Source of the DNA: Lachnospiraceae bacterium
GTDB taxonomy: Bacteria; Bacillota; Clostridia; Lachnospirales; Lachnospiraceae
Assembly: GCA_024690885.1 (NCBI GenBank)
Contig: JAILOI010000054.1
Location: 1 to 35,273, forward strand
Length of the DNA: 35,273 nucleotides
Reading direction: 5' to 3'
Part shown: positions 1-8,363 of the stretch, in pieces
Layout of the letters: every line of letters starts with the position of its first letter
Position numbering within the stretch: position 1 is the first letter of the stretch
Notes under the pieces: generated by a model
Databases searched by the model: none
What the model was told of the DNA's origin: nothing
Seen by the model: only the letters and a program-made list of their open reading frames with translations
Position numbers and translations under genes: made by a program

Positions 1-1155
1 CAGCTTCCAATCGTTGGTTCCTTCCATGGTCATCTGGGAGCACCCATGGAACTTCGTTTTTCCACAGCAAGCGGGTTGCATCCCATCAGCGGAGTTGTGC
101 AGGGGGAAGTGGTAAGCGCAGCACAAAAGCAAGCGGCACGCGAAGAGGATGTGAGAGCAAAGCTTATAAAAACCGGGAATACCCCCTTTGTGTTTTCGGA
201 ACTTACGATTGATCTTGATGAGAATATCTTTTTGCCGGCTACGCAATTAAACGAATTGCGCCGACAGGCCCTCGATCAGTTAGAGCAGTTGTTGGTGATG
301 GTTACACCGCAGGAGATTTTGCCTTATGAAGAGGTAACGCCCCGGGAATCCTCTTCCCAATGGAGGGGCGATTTTGCTACGGTACGCACCATGGAACAAT
401 GTGAGGAAGTAATTGGCAACGAGCAGATTCGATACATTGGATTGGATACCTCCATTACCTTTACGGCAAGAGATGAGCTGTCCTCCTTACTCGCACGTAT
501 ACATGCAAGCAATCAGAAGGCCGTCTGTATGATGCCGATGATTTTCCGCAGGGATTCGGTGCCACAGGTGGAAGCACTGTGTGATGGCGGTACATATGCT
601 TTTGATGCTTATATGGCCACCACCATGGATGCATTGGGATTTCTCTATACCCGTGTTCCGTCGGATCAAATCTGGCTGGATGAACGGTTGTATACCTATT
701 CCAATCGGGCCATTGCATCCTATGAAGGACTCGGTATTACTTGTATGACCATTCCTTATGAGTTGAATGAAAAGGAACTGCGTCATCGAGAGAATCGCAG
801 CAGTTTCTTTACCGTATACGGCTATACGCCGCTGATGTATTTGGCAACCTGTACCCATAAGAATTGCAAGGGGTGCGATCATACACCCACCCTTACGTAT
901 CTGAAGGACCGCAAGGGCAATGCCTTCCCGGTGGCAAATGCCTGCGAAATCTGTACCAATGTCCTCTATAACTTTTTACCAACGAACCTGCTTGGGGAGG
1001 ATGCCATGGAATCGCTTCCATGTATTGGTCATCGATTTGATTTTACGATAGAATCGGCGAAAGAAGTTCATGCCATTCTAAAAAGCTATGCAACCTATGA
1101 TGCGACACAAAACAAAGCCTTTACCAAAGGTCATTTTCACAGAGGAGTAGAGTAA
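1..1155 (+). CDS. U32 family peptidase-like protein with DUF3656, 5' truncated by window edge
   Basis: The reading frame is open from base 1, so this is the 3' part of a larger gene; the ATG at 46 is internal. About 384 residues are visible. The first ~95 residues match the DUF3656 middle region of large U32 proteins, with a KTGNTPF motif followed by an LNELRRQAL helix. The rest is the C-terminal half seen in the long Firmicutes form, including the cysteine cluster CTHKNCKGC and a later CEIC. U32 proteins were first called collagenase-like peptidases, but characterised members such as RlhA, TrhP and UbiU/V are Fe-S proteins of RNA or quinone hydroxylation. A role in 23S rRNA hydroxylation like RlhA is an inference from DUF3656. 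Its TAA overlaps the ATG of the next gene by one base (TAATG), so translation is probably coupled. Confidence 0.85.
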   Translation, partial: QLPIVGSFHGHLGAPMELRFSTASGLHPISGVVQGEVVSAAQKQAAREEDVRAKLIKTGNTPFVFSELTIDLDENIFLPATQLNELRRQALDQLEQLLVMVTPQEILPYEEVTPRESSSQWRGDFATVRTMEQCEEVIGNEQIRYIGLDTSITFTARDELSSLLARIHASNQKAVCMMPMIFRRDSVPQVEALCDGGTYAFDAYMATTMDALGFLYTRVPSDQIWLDERLYTYSNRAIASYEGLGITCMTIPYELNEKELRHRENRSSFFTVYGYTPLMYLATCTHKNCKGCDHTPTLTYLKDRKGNAFPVANACEICTNVLYNFLPTNLLGEDAMESLPCIGHRFDFTIESAKEVHAILKSYATYDATQNKAFTKGHFHRGVE

Positions 1156-2480
1156 TGACTCATTATATCGTATCCATTTCCAGATTTACGATGTTATTGT
1201 TGTTTGCAATCTATACCTTGGATTGCTTCTTGGCACTGCGGATGAATATCTCCAAAGGTGCTCAAACCTTTTATTTTATAAAACAAGCAATCCTGATGTT
1301 TTTGATGCTGTATAATGCCACCTATGTGATTTATCTTCAGACGAAGAATCCCCAGGTGATTTTCATGGCGGCCATTGAGACGGTGTTCTTTTTGTTGATT
1401 TTTCTCATTTACAACACCATCTATGAGCATGCGTCCAAGTCGTTGCTTAATAATATGTGCATGCTGTTGATGATTGGATTTGTGCTGCTTGCCCGACTCA
1501 ATCTCAACGAGGCGTTTCGTCAGTTGTTGTTGGCGATTTTTGCCTTTGCACTCACATGCTTTATTCCATACTGCATAGAACACATTAAGGTGGTTCGTAA
1601 TTATTCCTTTGTGTATGCAGCAGTGGGATGCCTTGCACTGTTATTGGTTATCGTATTCGGCCAAACTTCTTATGGTGCCAAGTTAAGCTTAAACCTCGGA
1701 TTTATTTCGGTGCAGCCTTCGGAGTTTGTGAAAATCCTGTTCGTCATCTTCGTGGCATCCATGTACTGCAAGTCCACGGAGTTTAAACAAGTAGTGATTA
1801 CCACCGCCATTGCCGTATTGCACGTATTGCTTTTGGTTTTGGCCAAGGACTTGGGTAGCGCCATGATTTTCATGTTTACCTATCTGATTTTGATTTATGT
1901 CACCACCAAGCAGCCCGGGTATTTGCTCCTGGGCGTGGCAGCCTGTGTGGTGGGAAGTGTATTGGCGTACCATCTGTTTGATCATATTCGTATTCGTGTA
2001 CTTGCCTGGAAGGATCCCCTGGCTGTGGTGGATGACGCAGGCTATCAGATTTCCCAGTCGCTCTTTGCCATCGGCACCGGCGGATGGTACGGCAGCGGAC
2101 TTGGCAACGGTATGCCAAACACCATTCCGGTAGTAACCAAGGATTTTATTTTCTCAGCTATGTGTGAAGAGATGGGCGTGCTGTTTGGCATCCTGTTTAT
2201 TTTCATCTGCATTAGTTGTTTTTTGATGATTTTCAATATTGCTTTGGAATTAGAAGATGCCTTCTACCGCTATGTAGCCATCGGCATGGGATCCCTCTAC
2301 GGTTTCCAGGTATTCGTAAACATCGGTGGCGTGACCAAGTTTATTCCATCCACCGGTGTCACGTTGCCTTTTGTCAGCTATGGCGGAAGCTCTCTGCTTA
2401 GTACCATGGCCTTATTTTCGGTGGTACAGGGCTTATACGTTGTAAAAAAACGACAGGAGGCACGTAGACATGAAGCCTAA
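1155..2480 (+). CDS. SEDS-family peptidoglycan glycosyltransferase (FtsW/RodA/SpoVE)
   Basis: A 441-residue polytopic membrane protein that should polymerise lipid II into glycan strands. Many hydrophobic segments fill the sequence. The conserved SEDS block is clear: WKDP, then GYQISQSLFAIGTGG, GSGLGNG, and KDFIFSAMCEE; the Asp of DFIF (D330) corresponds to the catalytic Asp described in RodA. The C-terminal motif FIPSTGVTLPFVSYGGSS is also typical. The start codon overlaps the U32 stop, and the 3' end overlaps the penicillin-binding protein by 11 bases, so the two wall enzymes are made as a cognate pair. Sequence alone does not tell whether it serves elongation, division or spore cortex synthesis; the genome probably holds other SEDS paralogues. 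Confidence 0.93.
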   Translation: MTHYIVSISRFTMLLLFAIYTLDCFLALRMNISKGAQTFYFIKQAILMFLMLYNATYVIYLQTKNPQVIFMAAIETVFFLLIFLIYNTIYEHASKSLLNNMCMLLMIGFVLLARLNLNEAFRQLLLAIFAFALTCFIPYCIEHIKVVRNYSFVYAAVGCLALLLVIVFGQTSYGAKLSLNLGFISVQPSEFVKILFVIFVASMYCKSTEFKQVVITTAIAVLHVLLLVLAKDLGSAMIFMFTYLILIYVTTKQPGYLLLGVAACVVGSVLAYHLFDHIRIRVLAWKDPLAVVDDAGYQISQSLFAIGTGGWYGSGLGNGMPNTIPVVTKDFIFSAMCEEMGVLFGILFIFICISCFLMIFNIALELEDAFYRYVAIGMGSLYGFQVFVNIGGVTKFIPSTGVTLPFVSYGGSSLLSTMALFSVVQGLYVVKKRQEARRHEA

Positions 2481-4035
2481 GAAATCGATCCCGAAAGAGT
2501 CCAGAAACCGTCGTGAGGAGCAGCTGTATGATGCATATTTTGATGGATATGATATCACCCTCGATCAGGAAGAGGAGCGCTCCTTAAAGAAAGAACGTCA
2601 GAAACAGAAGAAGCAGCAACAGAAGAAAAAGCGGAATCGCAACAAAGAATTTCTCGTGGTGACCTATAGCTTTTTGGCGCTGTTTTTATGTATGTGCGGT
2701 TATCTGTGTTATTTTATTGCATACGAAAGTCCCACATTTATCACAAGTTCCTACAATAAGCGTGGGTCTGCCTTATCTGCCACCACCATTCGCGGTGATA
2801 TTTATGCGGCCGATGATACCTTGCTGGCTACCTCCACCGTGGATGAAAACCAGGAGGAGAGTCGAAGCTATCCCCAGGGAGAGATGTATTCCCATGTGGT
2901 GGGCTATTATTACAATGGACGCAGCGGTCTGGAAAAAGACGCCAACTACCTGTTGTTAGATTCCCATGAAGATTATTTGGAACAGTTCCAATATACGTTG
3001 AAGGGACTTAAGGTGCAGGGAGATTCCATTGTCACCACCCTTGATCACGGGATGCAGTCCATTGCCTATAACAATATTGGAAATTACAGTGGGGCAGTGA
3101 TTGCCATGGATCCTAAGACCGGAGCGGTCAAATGTATGGTTTCCCGTCCGTTTTTCGATCCCAACACCCTGAAAGAAAACTGGGAGGCAGTGGTGAATGA
3201 TGCCTCCTCCTCTCGCTTGATCAATCGTTGCACCCAGGGGTTATATGCGCCGGGTTCGACCTTTAAGATTGTGACAGCATTGGCGTACCTACAGCAGGGT
3301 GGCTCGGTGGAGGATACCTTCCAATGCAACGGCAGCAAGGAAATCAATGGTGTGACCTTCCATTGTTTTAACGGAACCAGTCATGGCGCCTTAAATTTGA
3401 ATCGTGCCTTTGCCAAGTCCTGTAATATTACCTTTGGAACCATCGGTATGGAGATGGACAAGGATGCTTATCGGAAAACAGCAGAGGAGTTGCTGTTTAA
3501 CCAAAAACTTCCGACACGTTTTACCAACTGTAACACCTCCTCCTTTGATGTGGATGGAGATACGGCAGATGATTTGGCTTTCCAGACGGCCTTTGGTCAG
3601 GGACATACCCTGGTGACACCGGTTCATATGGCGATGATTGTATCTGCTGTCGCCAATGATGGTGTCTTAATGGAGCCTTATTTGGTGGACCATTCCCAAA
3701 ACAATGAGGGCGTTGTGGTGAAACAATTTCAGCCGAAAAAGGCAGCCACTTTGATGAGCCCGGAAGAGGCAAGCACGCTTTCTTCCATGATGCGGAGTGT
3801 GGTAACAGAGGGTACTGCAACGCAATTAAATTCAGATGTTTATGAGGCCTACGGAAAAACCGGTACTGCAGAATTCACCGCAGATAAGGAAGAGGCACAT
3901 TCCTGGTTTGTTGGATATGCAACAGATGGAGACAAGGAATTGGCCATTGCGGTAATCATTGAAGAGGGTGGTACCCATTCCGCCTTATCCATTCCGTTGA
4001 CGAAGCAGATTTTTGACTACTATTTCGCAGATTGA
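2470..4035 (+). CDS. class B penicillin-binding protein (transpeptidase)
   Basis: A 521-residue membrane-anchored D,D-transpeptidase that cross-links peptidoglycan, the likely partner of the overlapping SEDS gene. Residues 1-60 form a cytoplasmic tail very rich in Lys, Gln and Glu. One transmembrane segment covers about 61-85. A short linker domain follows (about 100-190, with the RGDIYAADDTLLA motif), much shorter than the pedestal of PBP2 or PBP3. The transpeptidase domain fills the rest: active-site Ser263 in GSTFK, SCN at 317-319 and KTG at 463-465. The layout resembles the PbpA proteins paired with RodA in Actinobacteria. No terminator follows; the next promoter overlaps the 3' end of this gene. 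Confidence 0.93.
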   Translation: MKPKKSIPKESRNRREEQLYDAYFDGYDITLDQEEERSLKKERQKQKKQQQKKKRNRNKEFLVVTYSFLALFLCMCGYLCYFIAYESPTFITSSYNKRGSALSATTIRGDIYAADDTLLATSTVDENQEESRSYPQGEMYSHVVGYYYNGRSGLEKDANYLLLDSHEDYLEQFQYTLKGLKVQGDSIVTTLDHGMQSIAYNNIGNYSGAVIAMDPKTGAVKCMVSRPFFDPNTLKENWEAVVNDASSSRLINRCTQGLYAPGSTFKIVTALAYLQQGGSVEDTFQCNGSKEINGVTFHCFNGTSHGALNLNRAFAKSCNITFGTIGMEMDKDAYRKTAEELLFNQKLPTRFTNCNTSSFDVDGDTADDLAFQTAFGQGHTLVTPVHMAMIVSAVANDGVLMEPYLVDHSQNNEGVVVKQFQPKKAATLMSPEEASTLSSMMRSVVTEGTATQLNSDVYEAYGKTGTAEFTADKEEAHSWFVGYATDGDKELAIAVIIEEGGTHSALSIPLTKQIFDYYFAD

Positions 4036-4041
4036 TATAAT
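4013..4041 (+). promoter_or_regulatory. sigma-A promoter for the 4072-5706 operon
   Basis: TTGACT at 4013-4018, a 17-base spacer, and TATAAT at 4036-4041. It lies over the last codons and stop of the penicillin-binding protein gene and predicts a transcript starting near 4048, about 24 bases before the next ATG. Confidence 0.75.
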
Positions 4042-4071
4042 GAATGGGAATTTTGAAGGTTTGGGGGTTAT

Positions 4072-4395
4072 ATGAGTACGTATCGTTTTCTTCCCAATTT
4101 ATACACCAGTGAACAGCTTCGCGAAGTCACCAAAAAGAAATGGATGATTTCCCATGGACTTTTGGTGAAGCACTGTTACGCCATTGTATTGGCGCAGCGG
4201 GAAGACTGTGCACTGGAAATTATGACAATTAAAGAATTACATCAGAAATTCCGCCGCAAAGACCACTATGATATCATCGGGCTGAGCACCTCTCGCCATG
4301 GGGCGATTCGATTGCTCACCGAGATTTATCAGGATGTCTATTTGCATACCAATTCCTACGCTGTGAAGGAATATATGAAGACGCGGATGGAATAG
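4072..4395 (+). CDS. hypothetical protein, 107 aa
   Basis: I do not recognise this family. It is a small, basic, soluble-looking protein without signal peptide or membrane segment. The N-terminal half carries a helix (EQLREVTKKKWMISHG) followed by a strand-like stretch (HCYAIVLAQ), and the C-terminal half continues with KFRRKDHYDIIGLSTSRHG and ends in a helix. The start has a G-rich upstream stretch (GGTTTGGGGG) as ribosome binding site. It is first in an operon from the 4013 promoter and lies 10 bases ahead of ytfI, so a link with sporulation or germination through YtfI and GerW is possible but only inferred from position. Confidence 0.75.
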   Translation: MSTYRFLPNLYTSEQLREVTKKKWMISHGLLVKHCYAIVLAQREDCALEIMTIKELHQKFRRKDHYDIIGLSTSRHGAIRLLTEIYQDVYLHTNSYAVKEYMKTRME

Positions 4396-4405
4396 GAGCG
4401 ACAGA

Positions 4406-5266
4406 TTGAAGATCATCGGAATCATTGCGAAAATCTTAGGCTTTGGTGTCCTGGGAATCTTAGGACTTGTTTTGCTTCTTCTATTGTATGTATTATTGAC
4501 GCCCATTCGTTATGAACTGGTGGGTGCTTGGCATACCAAGGGTCGGTTGGATGTGAAGGTCTATGACGCGTTGCATCTGGTTTGTTATCATATTCTCTAT
4601 GATGATGGTACAACAACCAGTGACCTGCGCCTGTTATGGAAACATTCGAAGGATAAGGAAGAAGAACCGGAAGAAGAGACGGAAGAAGAGGAAGCAGTAG
4701 CAGCAGAACCGGAGGAGGAACCACCGGAAGAAGCTGGATGTGAGGTGGATTCGCCCCCAGTGACAGAAACGAAAGCCGCAGCATCAACATGTGACGATGC
4801 GACGACGGAATCAGCGGAATTTAAACACCGACACAAACAAAGGGAAGAGAAGAAACATAAGCCCTCCAAAGAACCCAGACAGTCCGAGGAAACCAAGCAG
4901 CGTTTGCAGCGAATTCGCGCATTGCTGCAGGATGAGGACGCGATGGAAGGCTTGCATAAAATCATAAGGGAAGTGGTTGGATTTCTTCGAAGACTTTCTC
5001 CGAAGAAGGCCATCTATGACATTACCTTTTCCACAGGGGAGCCGGATACCACCGGAAAACTGGTGGCGCTTCTTGCATCCATTCCCTGGTTGTATCGGAA
5101 TCAAAGACATCGCATCCTGCCGGATTTTGCCTCCGAAGAGGGCTATCTGCAAGGAGATGCAACCATTGGCGGATATCTGCAACTGTATCATGTATTAGCA
5201 CTTGCCATCCGTATCTTTTTTGATCGTAACGTACGTAAACTATATGCACACATCAAGGGTCTATAA
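4406..5266 (+). CDS. ytfI: DUF2953 membrane protein, YtfI-like
   Basis: 286 residues starting at a TTG codon 7 bases after AGGAG (4394-4398). One N-terminal transmembrane segment (about 2-32) is followed by a short domain, then an unusually acidic run at 82-110 (mostly Glu with some Pro and Ala) and a basic, Lys/Arg-rich stretch at 140-165. The conserved DUF2953 part is C-terminal (about 200-275, with TGEPDTTGKLVALL). In Bacillus subtilis ytfI lies beside ytfJ (gerW), and here the same pair is kept 23 bases apart, which supports the identification. Function is not known; a sporulation role is inferred from the partner gene. Confidence 0.85.
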   Translation: MKIIGIIAKILGFGVLGILGLVLLLLLYVLLTPIRYELVGAWHTKGRLDVKVYDALHLVCYHILYDDGTTTSDLRLLWKHSKDKEEEPEEETEEEEAVAAEPEEEPPEEAGCEVDSPPVTETKAAASTCDDATTESAEFKHRHKQREEKKHKPSKEPRQSEETKQRLQRIRALLQDEDAMEGLHKIIREVVGFLRRLSPKKAIYDITFSTGEPDTTGKLVALLASIPWLYRNQRHRILPDFASEEGYLQGDATIGGYLQLYHVLALAIRIFFDRNVRKLYAHIKGL

Positions 5267-5289
5267 GCAGACAAGGAGGACCATTTATT

Positions 5290-5706
5290 ATGGCAAAAGA
5301 CATCGAATCATTTCAATCCACCATTCAATCCTTATTTCAAGGGATGGACAGCTTTCTATCCACCAAAACAGTGGTTGGAGAGCCTATGCAGTTTGGCGAT
5401 ACTACCATCGTTCCGTTGGTGAACGTATCCTTTGGTGTGGGAGCCGGCGCATTCTACAATGATAAGCACAACAATGGTGGTGGCGGAATGGGTGGTAAGA
5501 TGACCCCAACCGCAGTCCTTGTAATCAAAGATGGCAAGGTACGCGTCATGGACGTGGCAACCAGCAACGGCATGGAGAAGCTGTTGGATATGATTCCGGA
5601 CTTTGTGGATTCGTTCTTGAATAAGAACGGAAGTGACGAAGAACAGGCACGTACCAAAGCAGCGGAATGCATGGAAGAGACCATCATCGACGAAAGTGAT
5701 TTATAA
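5290..5706 (+). CDS. gerW: GerW family sporulation protein (YtfJ)
   Basis: 138 residues, close to the usual family length. The family signature is visible: FGDTTIVPLVNVSFGVGAG at about 35-53, a glycine-rich loop NNGGGGMGG at 61-69, then a strand block AVLVIKDGKVRVMDV. In Bacillus subtilis GerW is made in sporulation and is needed for normal germination of the spore, where it affects germination receptor function. A strong AGGAGG ribosome binding site precedes the ATG. It is last in the operon, with a terminator 9 bases after the stop. Its presence is the best evidence in this window that the organism forms spores. Confidence 0.93.
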   Translation: MAKDIESFQSTIQSLFQGMDSFLSTKTVVGEPMQFGDTTIVPLVNVSFGVGAGAFYNDKHNNGGGGMGGKMTPTAVLVIKDGKVRVMDVATSNGMEKLLDMIPDFVDSFLNKNGSDEEQARTKAAECMEETIIDESDL

Positions 5707-5715
5707 AAGAAATAG

Positions 5716-5764
5716 AAAAACCCGAAGCCGGAGAGGAGTACTCCCTTGTGACTTCGGGTTTTTT
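5716..5764 (+). terminator. intrinsic terminator after gerW
   Basis: Stem CCCGAAG (5721-5727) pairs with CTTCGGG (5752-5758), extended by a run of A on the left and a run of T to 5764. The inside holds a second small palindrome GGAGTACTCC. It may act in both directions because rpmB converges on it. Confidence 0.85.
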
Positions 5765-5769
5765 GTTGC

Positions 5770-5800
5770 AAAAAAATAGCTTCCGACGAATCGGAAGCTA
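5770..5800 (-). terminator. intrinsic terminator after rpmB
   Basis: A perfect 10-base-pair stem TAGCTTCCGA (5777-5786) and TCGGAAGCTA (5791-5800). Read on the minus strand the loop is TTCG, followed by a T run (the A run at 5770-5776). It ends the rpmB transcript 14 bases after its stop. Confidence 0.9.
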
Positions 5801-5814
5801 CAGTGGAAACTCTA

Positions 5815-6000
5815 TTACGCTCTCTCTACTGCACCAGAACGCAAACAGGAAGTGCAAACATATAATCTCTTAGGAGTTCCGTTAACCTTACACTTAACAG
5901 ACTTAACGTTGGACTTCCACATTTTGTTTGAACGTCTATGTGAATGGCTCACATTGTTTCCGAAATGAGCGCCTTTACCGCAAATTGCACATTTTGCCAT
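5815..6000 (-). CDS. rpmB: 50S ribosomal protein L28
   Basis: 61 residues, the normal size of bacterial L28. It starts MAKCAICGKG and ends with VCTSCLRSG, so it has the zinc-binding form with CxxC pairs at 4/7 and 49/52, plus one further Cys at 37. AAGGAGGTG lies just upstream of the ATG. It is transcribed alone, divergently from asp23/yloU, the same arrangement as rpmB-yloU-yloV in Bacillus subtilis. Confidence 0.97.
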   Translation of the reverse strand: MAKCAICGKGAHFGNNVSHSHRRSNKMWKSNVKSVKCKVNGTPKRLYVCTSCLRSGAVERA

Positions 6001-6051
6001 GATAGCACCTCCTTAACAATTCATATTCGGCCGTTGCAACGCAACAAAAGT

Positions 6052-6080
6052 ATATTAACAAAGGATATATAAAAAAGCAA
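6052..6080 (-). promoter_or_regulatory. probable rpmB promoter
   Basis: On the minus strand, TTGCTT (6075-6080), a 17-base spacer and TAATAT (6052-6057). It predicts a leader of about 45 bases before the rpmB ATG. Confidence 0.55.
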
Positions 6081-6124
6081 GGTCTTTTTCAAGAAAATTT
6101 GAAAAGTTTTTTCCCCGGCTTTTC

Positions 6125-6235
6125 TTGTGCACATTCGGGTTTGACTCTATAATATAGAAAGATGGCAAAGCATCCCTGCTTTGGAATTACATTCTTGTTG
6201 CTATGGTTTGTAATTTTACAAAAAATGATTATAAT
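6125..6235 (+). promoter_or_regulatory. candidate tandem promoters for asp23-fakA
   Basis: Two TATAAT elements stand in the rpmB-asp23 spacer. The first is TTGTGC (6125-6130), 17 bases, TATAAT (6148-6153); the second is TTGTAA (6208-6213), 16 bases, TATAAT (6230-6235), about 50 bases before the ATG. Both -35 boxes are weak, so which one works is open. Confidence 0.5.
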
Positions 6236-6285
6236 AGTTACGTAGTTTGTCCATCGACAGATAAATCGATTTGGAGGTTTAGATT

Positions 6286-6651
6286 ATGCACGGTAAAGGT
6301 CAAATGGAGACTGAATTAGGCAAGATTATCGTTGACACCGAAGTAATTGCAACCTATGCTGGTGCAGTTGCTGTAGAGTGCTTTGGTATCGTAGGTATGG
6401 CTGCGGTTAACATGAAAGACGGTTTGGTAAAGCTTCTTAAGAAGGATTACTTAAGCCATGGTATCGATGTAAACGTTGCAGAAGATAATTCCATCTCTTT
6501 GGATTTTCATGTCATCGTTTCTTATGGTGTAAGCATTGCTACCGTAACCGATAACTTAAAAGAAACCGTAAAATACAAGGTAGAAGAATTTACCGGTATG
6601 AAGGTTGATAATATTAACATTTACATCGAAGGCATTCGTGTAATTGATTAG
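6286..6651 (+). CDS. yloU: Asp23/Gls24 family envelope stress protein (YloU-like)
   Basis: 121 residues covering one Asp23 domain: IVDTEVIATYAGAVAVECFG near the start and the central ISLDFHVIVSYGVSI block, ending with the ITxxKVxxVNIYIEGI-like strand. Asp23 proteins are abundant, membrane-associated proteins linked to envelope stress in staphylococci; the YloU type always travels with YloV/FakA. GGAGG precedes the ATG, and the stop overlaps the ribosome binding site of fakA. The role of the YloU branch itself is not established. Confidence 0.93.
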   Translation: MHGKGQMETELGKIIVDTEVIATYAGAVAVECFGIVGMAAVNMKDGLVKLLKKDYLSHGIDVNVAEDNSISLDFHVIVSYGVSIATVTDNLKETVKYKVEEFTGMKVDNINIYIEGIRVID

Positions 6652-6664
6652 GAGGATTTTGTAA

Positions 6665-8314
6665 GTGGAAATCACAACATTAGATGCATCTCAAGTAGCG
6701 AAAGCGTTCCTTGCAGGCGCAAAGAAGCTTGAGGCGAACAAGGACTTGATCAACGAGCTCAATGTCTTCCCGGTTCCTGATGGTGATACCGGAACCAACA
6801 TGACCATGACCATTATGTCAGCGGCTCGCGAAGTCACTGCGTTAGAGACCATGGATTTGAAGTCTGTATCCAAGGCCATCTCTTCCGGCTCTTTACGAGG
6901 CGCAAGAGGTAACTCCGGTGTTATTCTTTCCCAGTTGTTCCGTGGCTTTACCAAGGTCATCAAGAAAGAAGAAATCATAACCGTTGATGTGCTGTGTGAA
7001 GCATGTCAGAAGAGTGTGGAGACTGCATATCGTGCAGTTATGAAGCCGAAGGAAGGAACGATTCTGACCGTTGCAAGAGCTGCAGCGGATCGTGCCCTTG
7101 AAATTGCAGATACCACCGATGATATTACCGTATTTGCAGAAGAAATCTTAAAGGCTGCAGAGGAAATGCTTCAGAAGACTCCGGATTTACTTCCGGTATT
7201 AAAGCAGGCGGGCGTGGTAGATTCCGGCGGACAGGGCTTGGTGGAAGTGTTATCCGGTGCCTATGATTTCTTGTCAGGTAAGGAAATTGATCTTACCATT
7301 GACGGCGGCGAAGCAGCTGCGGAAGAGCAGGAAGATGAGGAATTCTTTGAATTCTTGTACTCCTTGCATTTGACATTAGAAGCAACCAATAGCTTCCAGA
7401 ACCAGGATGAGAATGAAATCCGTGTATACTTAGAAGCAATTGCAAGCCAGATGAAGATTACCACTGCCGGTAATCGTATGGAAGTTGAGATGCTGACCAA
7501 TGAACCGGGACGTGTCATCAACAAGGCATTGAAGTATGGTGCCATTCACTCGGTTGTATTAACCAACCTACGTGATGATCGTGCACCGGAAGATTCTCCT
7601 GCATTGAAGAATGTACCGAAGGCTCCTGCTCAGGAAACTCCGGCAGCACCAGAGAAGGAGATGGGATTTGTTGCGGTATCCATTGGTGATGGTATGAATC
7701 AGATTTTCCGTGATTTGGGTGCTGATTACATCATCGAAGGTGGCCAGACCATGAATCCAAGTACCGAAGATATTTTGAAGGCCATTGATCAGGTCAATGC
7801 CAAGAATGTATTCGTGCTTCCAAACAATAAGAACATTGTTTTGGCAGCGAATCAGGCGCGTGATATCTGTGACGACAAGAACATCGTGGTTCTTCCGACC
7901 AAGACTCTGCCACAGGGTATTACGGCATTGATCAACTTCATTCCGGATGCTTCCGTTGAAGAGAATACCGAGAATATGACCGCAGAGCTTGCCAATGTTA
8001 AGTCTGGTGAGATTACCTATGCGGTACGTGATACCATTATTGATGATAAGGAAATCAAAGAAGGCGATTACATGGGAATCGGAGATTCCGGTATCGTTGC
8101 AGTGAATCCGGATCTAACCGCTGTTATGTTAGAAACCCTTCAGATTCTCTGTGATGAGGAGTCTTCCTTGATTAGTCTCTATACCGGTTCGGATGTAACC
8201 GAAGCTGATGCCGAAGCCATGGTTGCCAAGGTATCTGAGGCGTTCCCAAGCATTGAAGTAGAGCTTCAGGCAGGTGGACAGCCGGTATATTTCTATGTAT
8301 TATCTGTAGAGTAA
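6665..8314 (+). CDS. fakA: fatty acid kinase catalytic subunit (DAK2/YloV family)
   Basis: 549 residues, matching the usual length of YloV/FakA. It starts at GTG, 9 bases after AGGAGG that overlaps the asp23 stop. The N-terminal DhaL-type kinase domain (about 1-200) has the Mg-ATP motif NVFPVPDGDTGTN (D39, D41), then RGARGNSGVILSQ (78-90) and VVDSGGQG. An acidic linker follows, then the middle and C-terminal FakA domains. In Staphylococcus aureus FakA phosphorylates fatty acids carried by FakB proteins, feeding exogenous fatty acid into phospholipid; no fakB is seen here. A strong terminator follows directly after the stop, separating it from recG. Confidence 0.92.
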   Translation: MEITTLDASQVAKAFLAGAKKLEANKDLINELNVFPVPDGDTGTNMTMTIMSAAREVTALETMDLKSVSKAISSGSLRGARGNSGVILSQLFRGFTKVIKKEEIITVDVLCEACQKSVETAYRAVMKPKEGTILTVARAAADRALEIADTTDDITVFAEEILKAAEEMLQKTPDLLPVLKQAGVVDSGGQGLVEVLSGAYDFLSGKEIDLTIDGGEAAAEEQEDEEFFEFLYSLHLTLEATNSFQNQDENEIRVYLEAIASQMKITTAGNRMEVEMLTNEPGRVINKALKYGAIHSVVLTNLRDDRAPEDSPALKNVPKAPAQETPAAPEKEMGFVAVSIGDGMNQIFRDLGADYIIEGGQTMNPSTEDILKAIDQVNAKNVFVLPNNKNIVLAANQARDICDDKNIVVLPTKTLPQGITALINFIPDASVEENTENMTAELANVKSGEITYAVRDTIIDDKEIKEGDYMGIGDSGIVAVNPDLTAVMLETLQILCDEESSLISLYTGSDVTEADAEAMVAKVSEAFPSIEVELQAGGQPVYFYVLSVE

Positions 8315-8318
8315 GGAG

Positions 8319-8353
8319 AAATCCTGCGTCGTTTCTTGGCGCAGGATTTTTTT
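8319..8353 (+). terminator. intrinsic terminator between fakA and recG
   Basis: Stem ATCCTGCG (8321-8328) and CGCAGGAT (8340-8347), extended by AA/TT, with T7 at 8347-8353. It ends only 10 bases before the recG ATG. Confidence 0.85.
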
Positions 8354-8363
8354 GGTATAACGT

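Noticed and set aside
4597..5013. Long minus-strand open frame opposite ytfI
   Set aside because: It is the complement of a Glu/Ser-rich low-complexity stretch; it has no ribosome binding site and overlaps a recognised gene.
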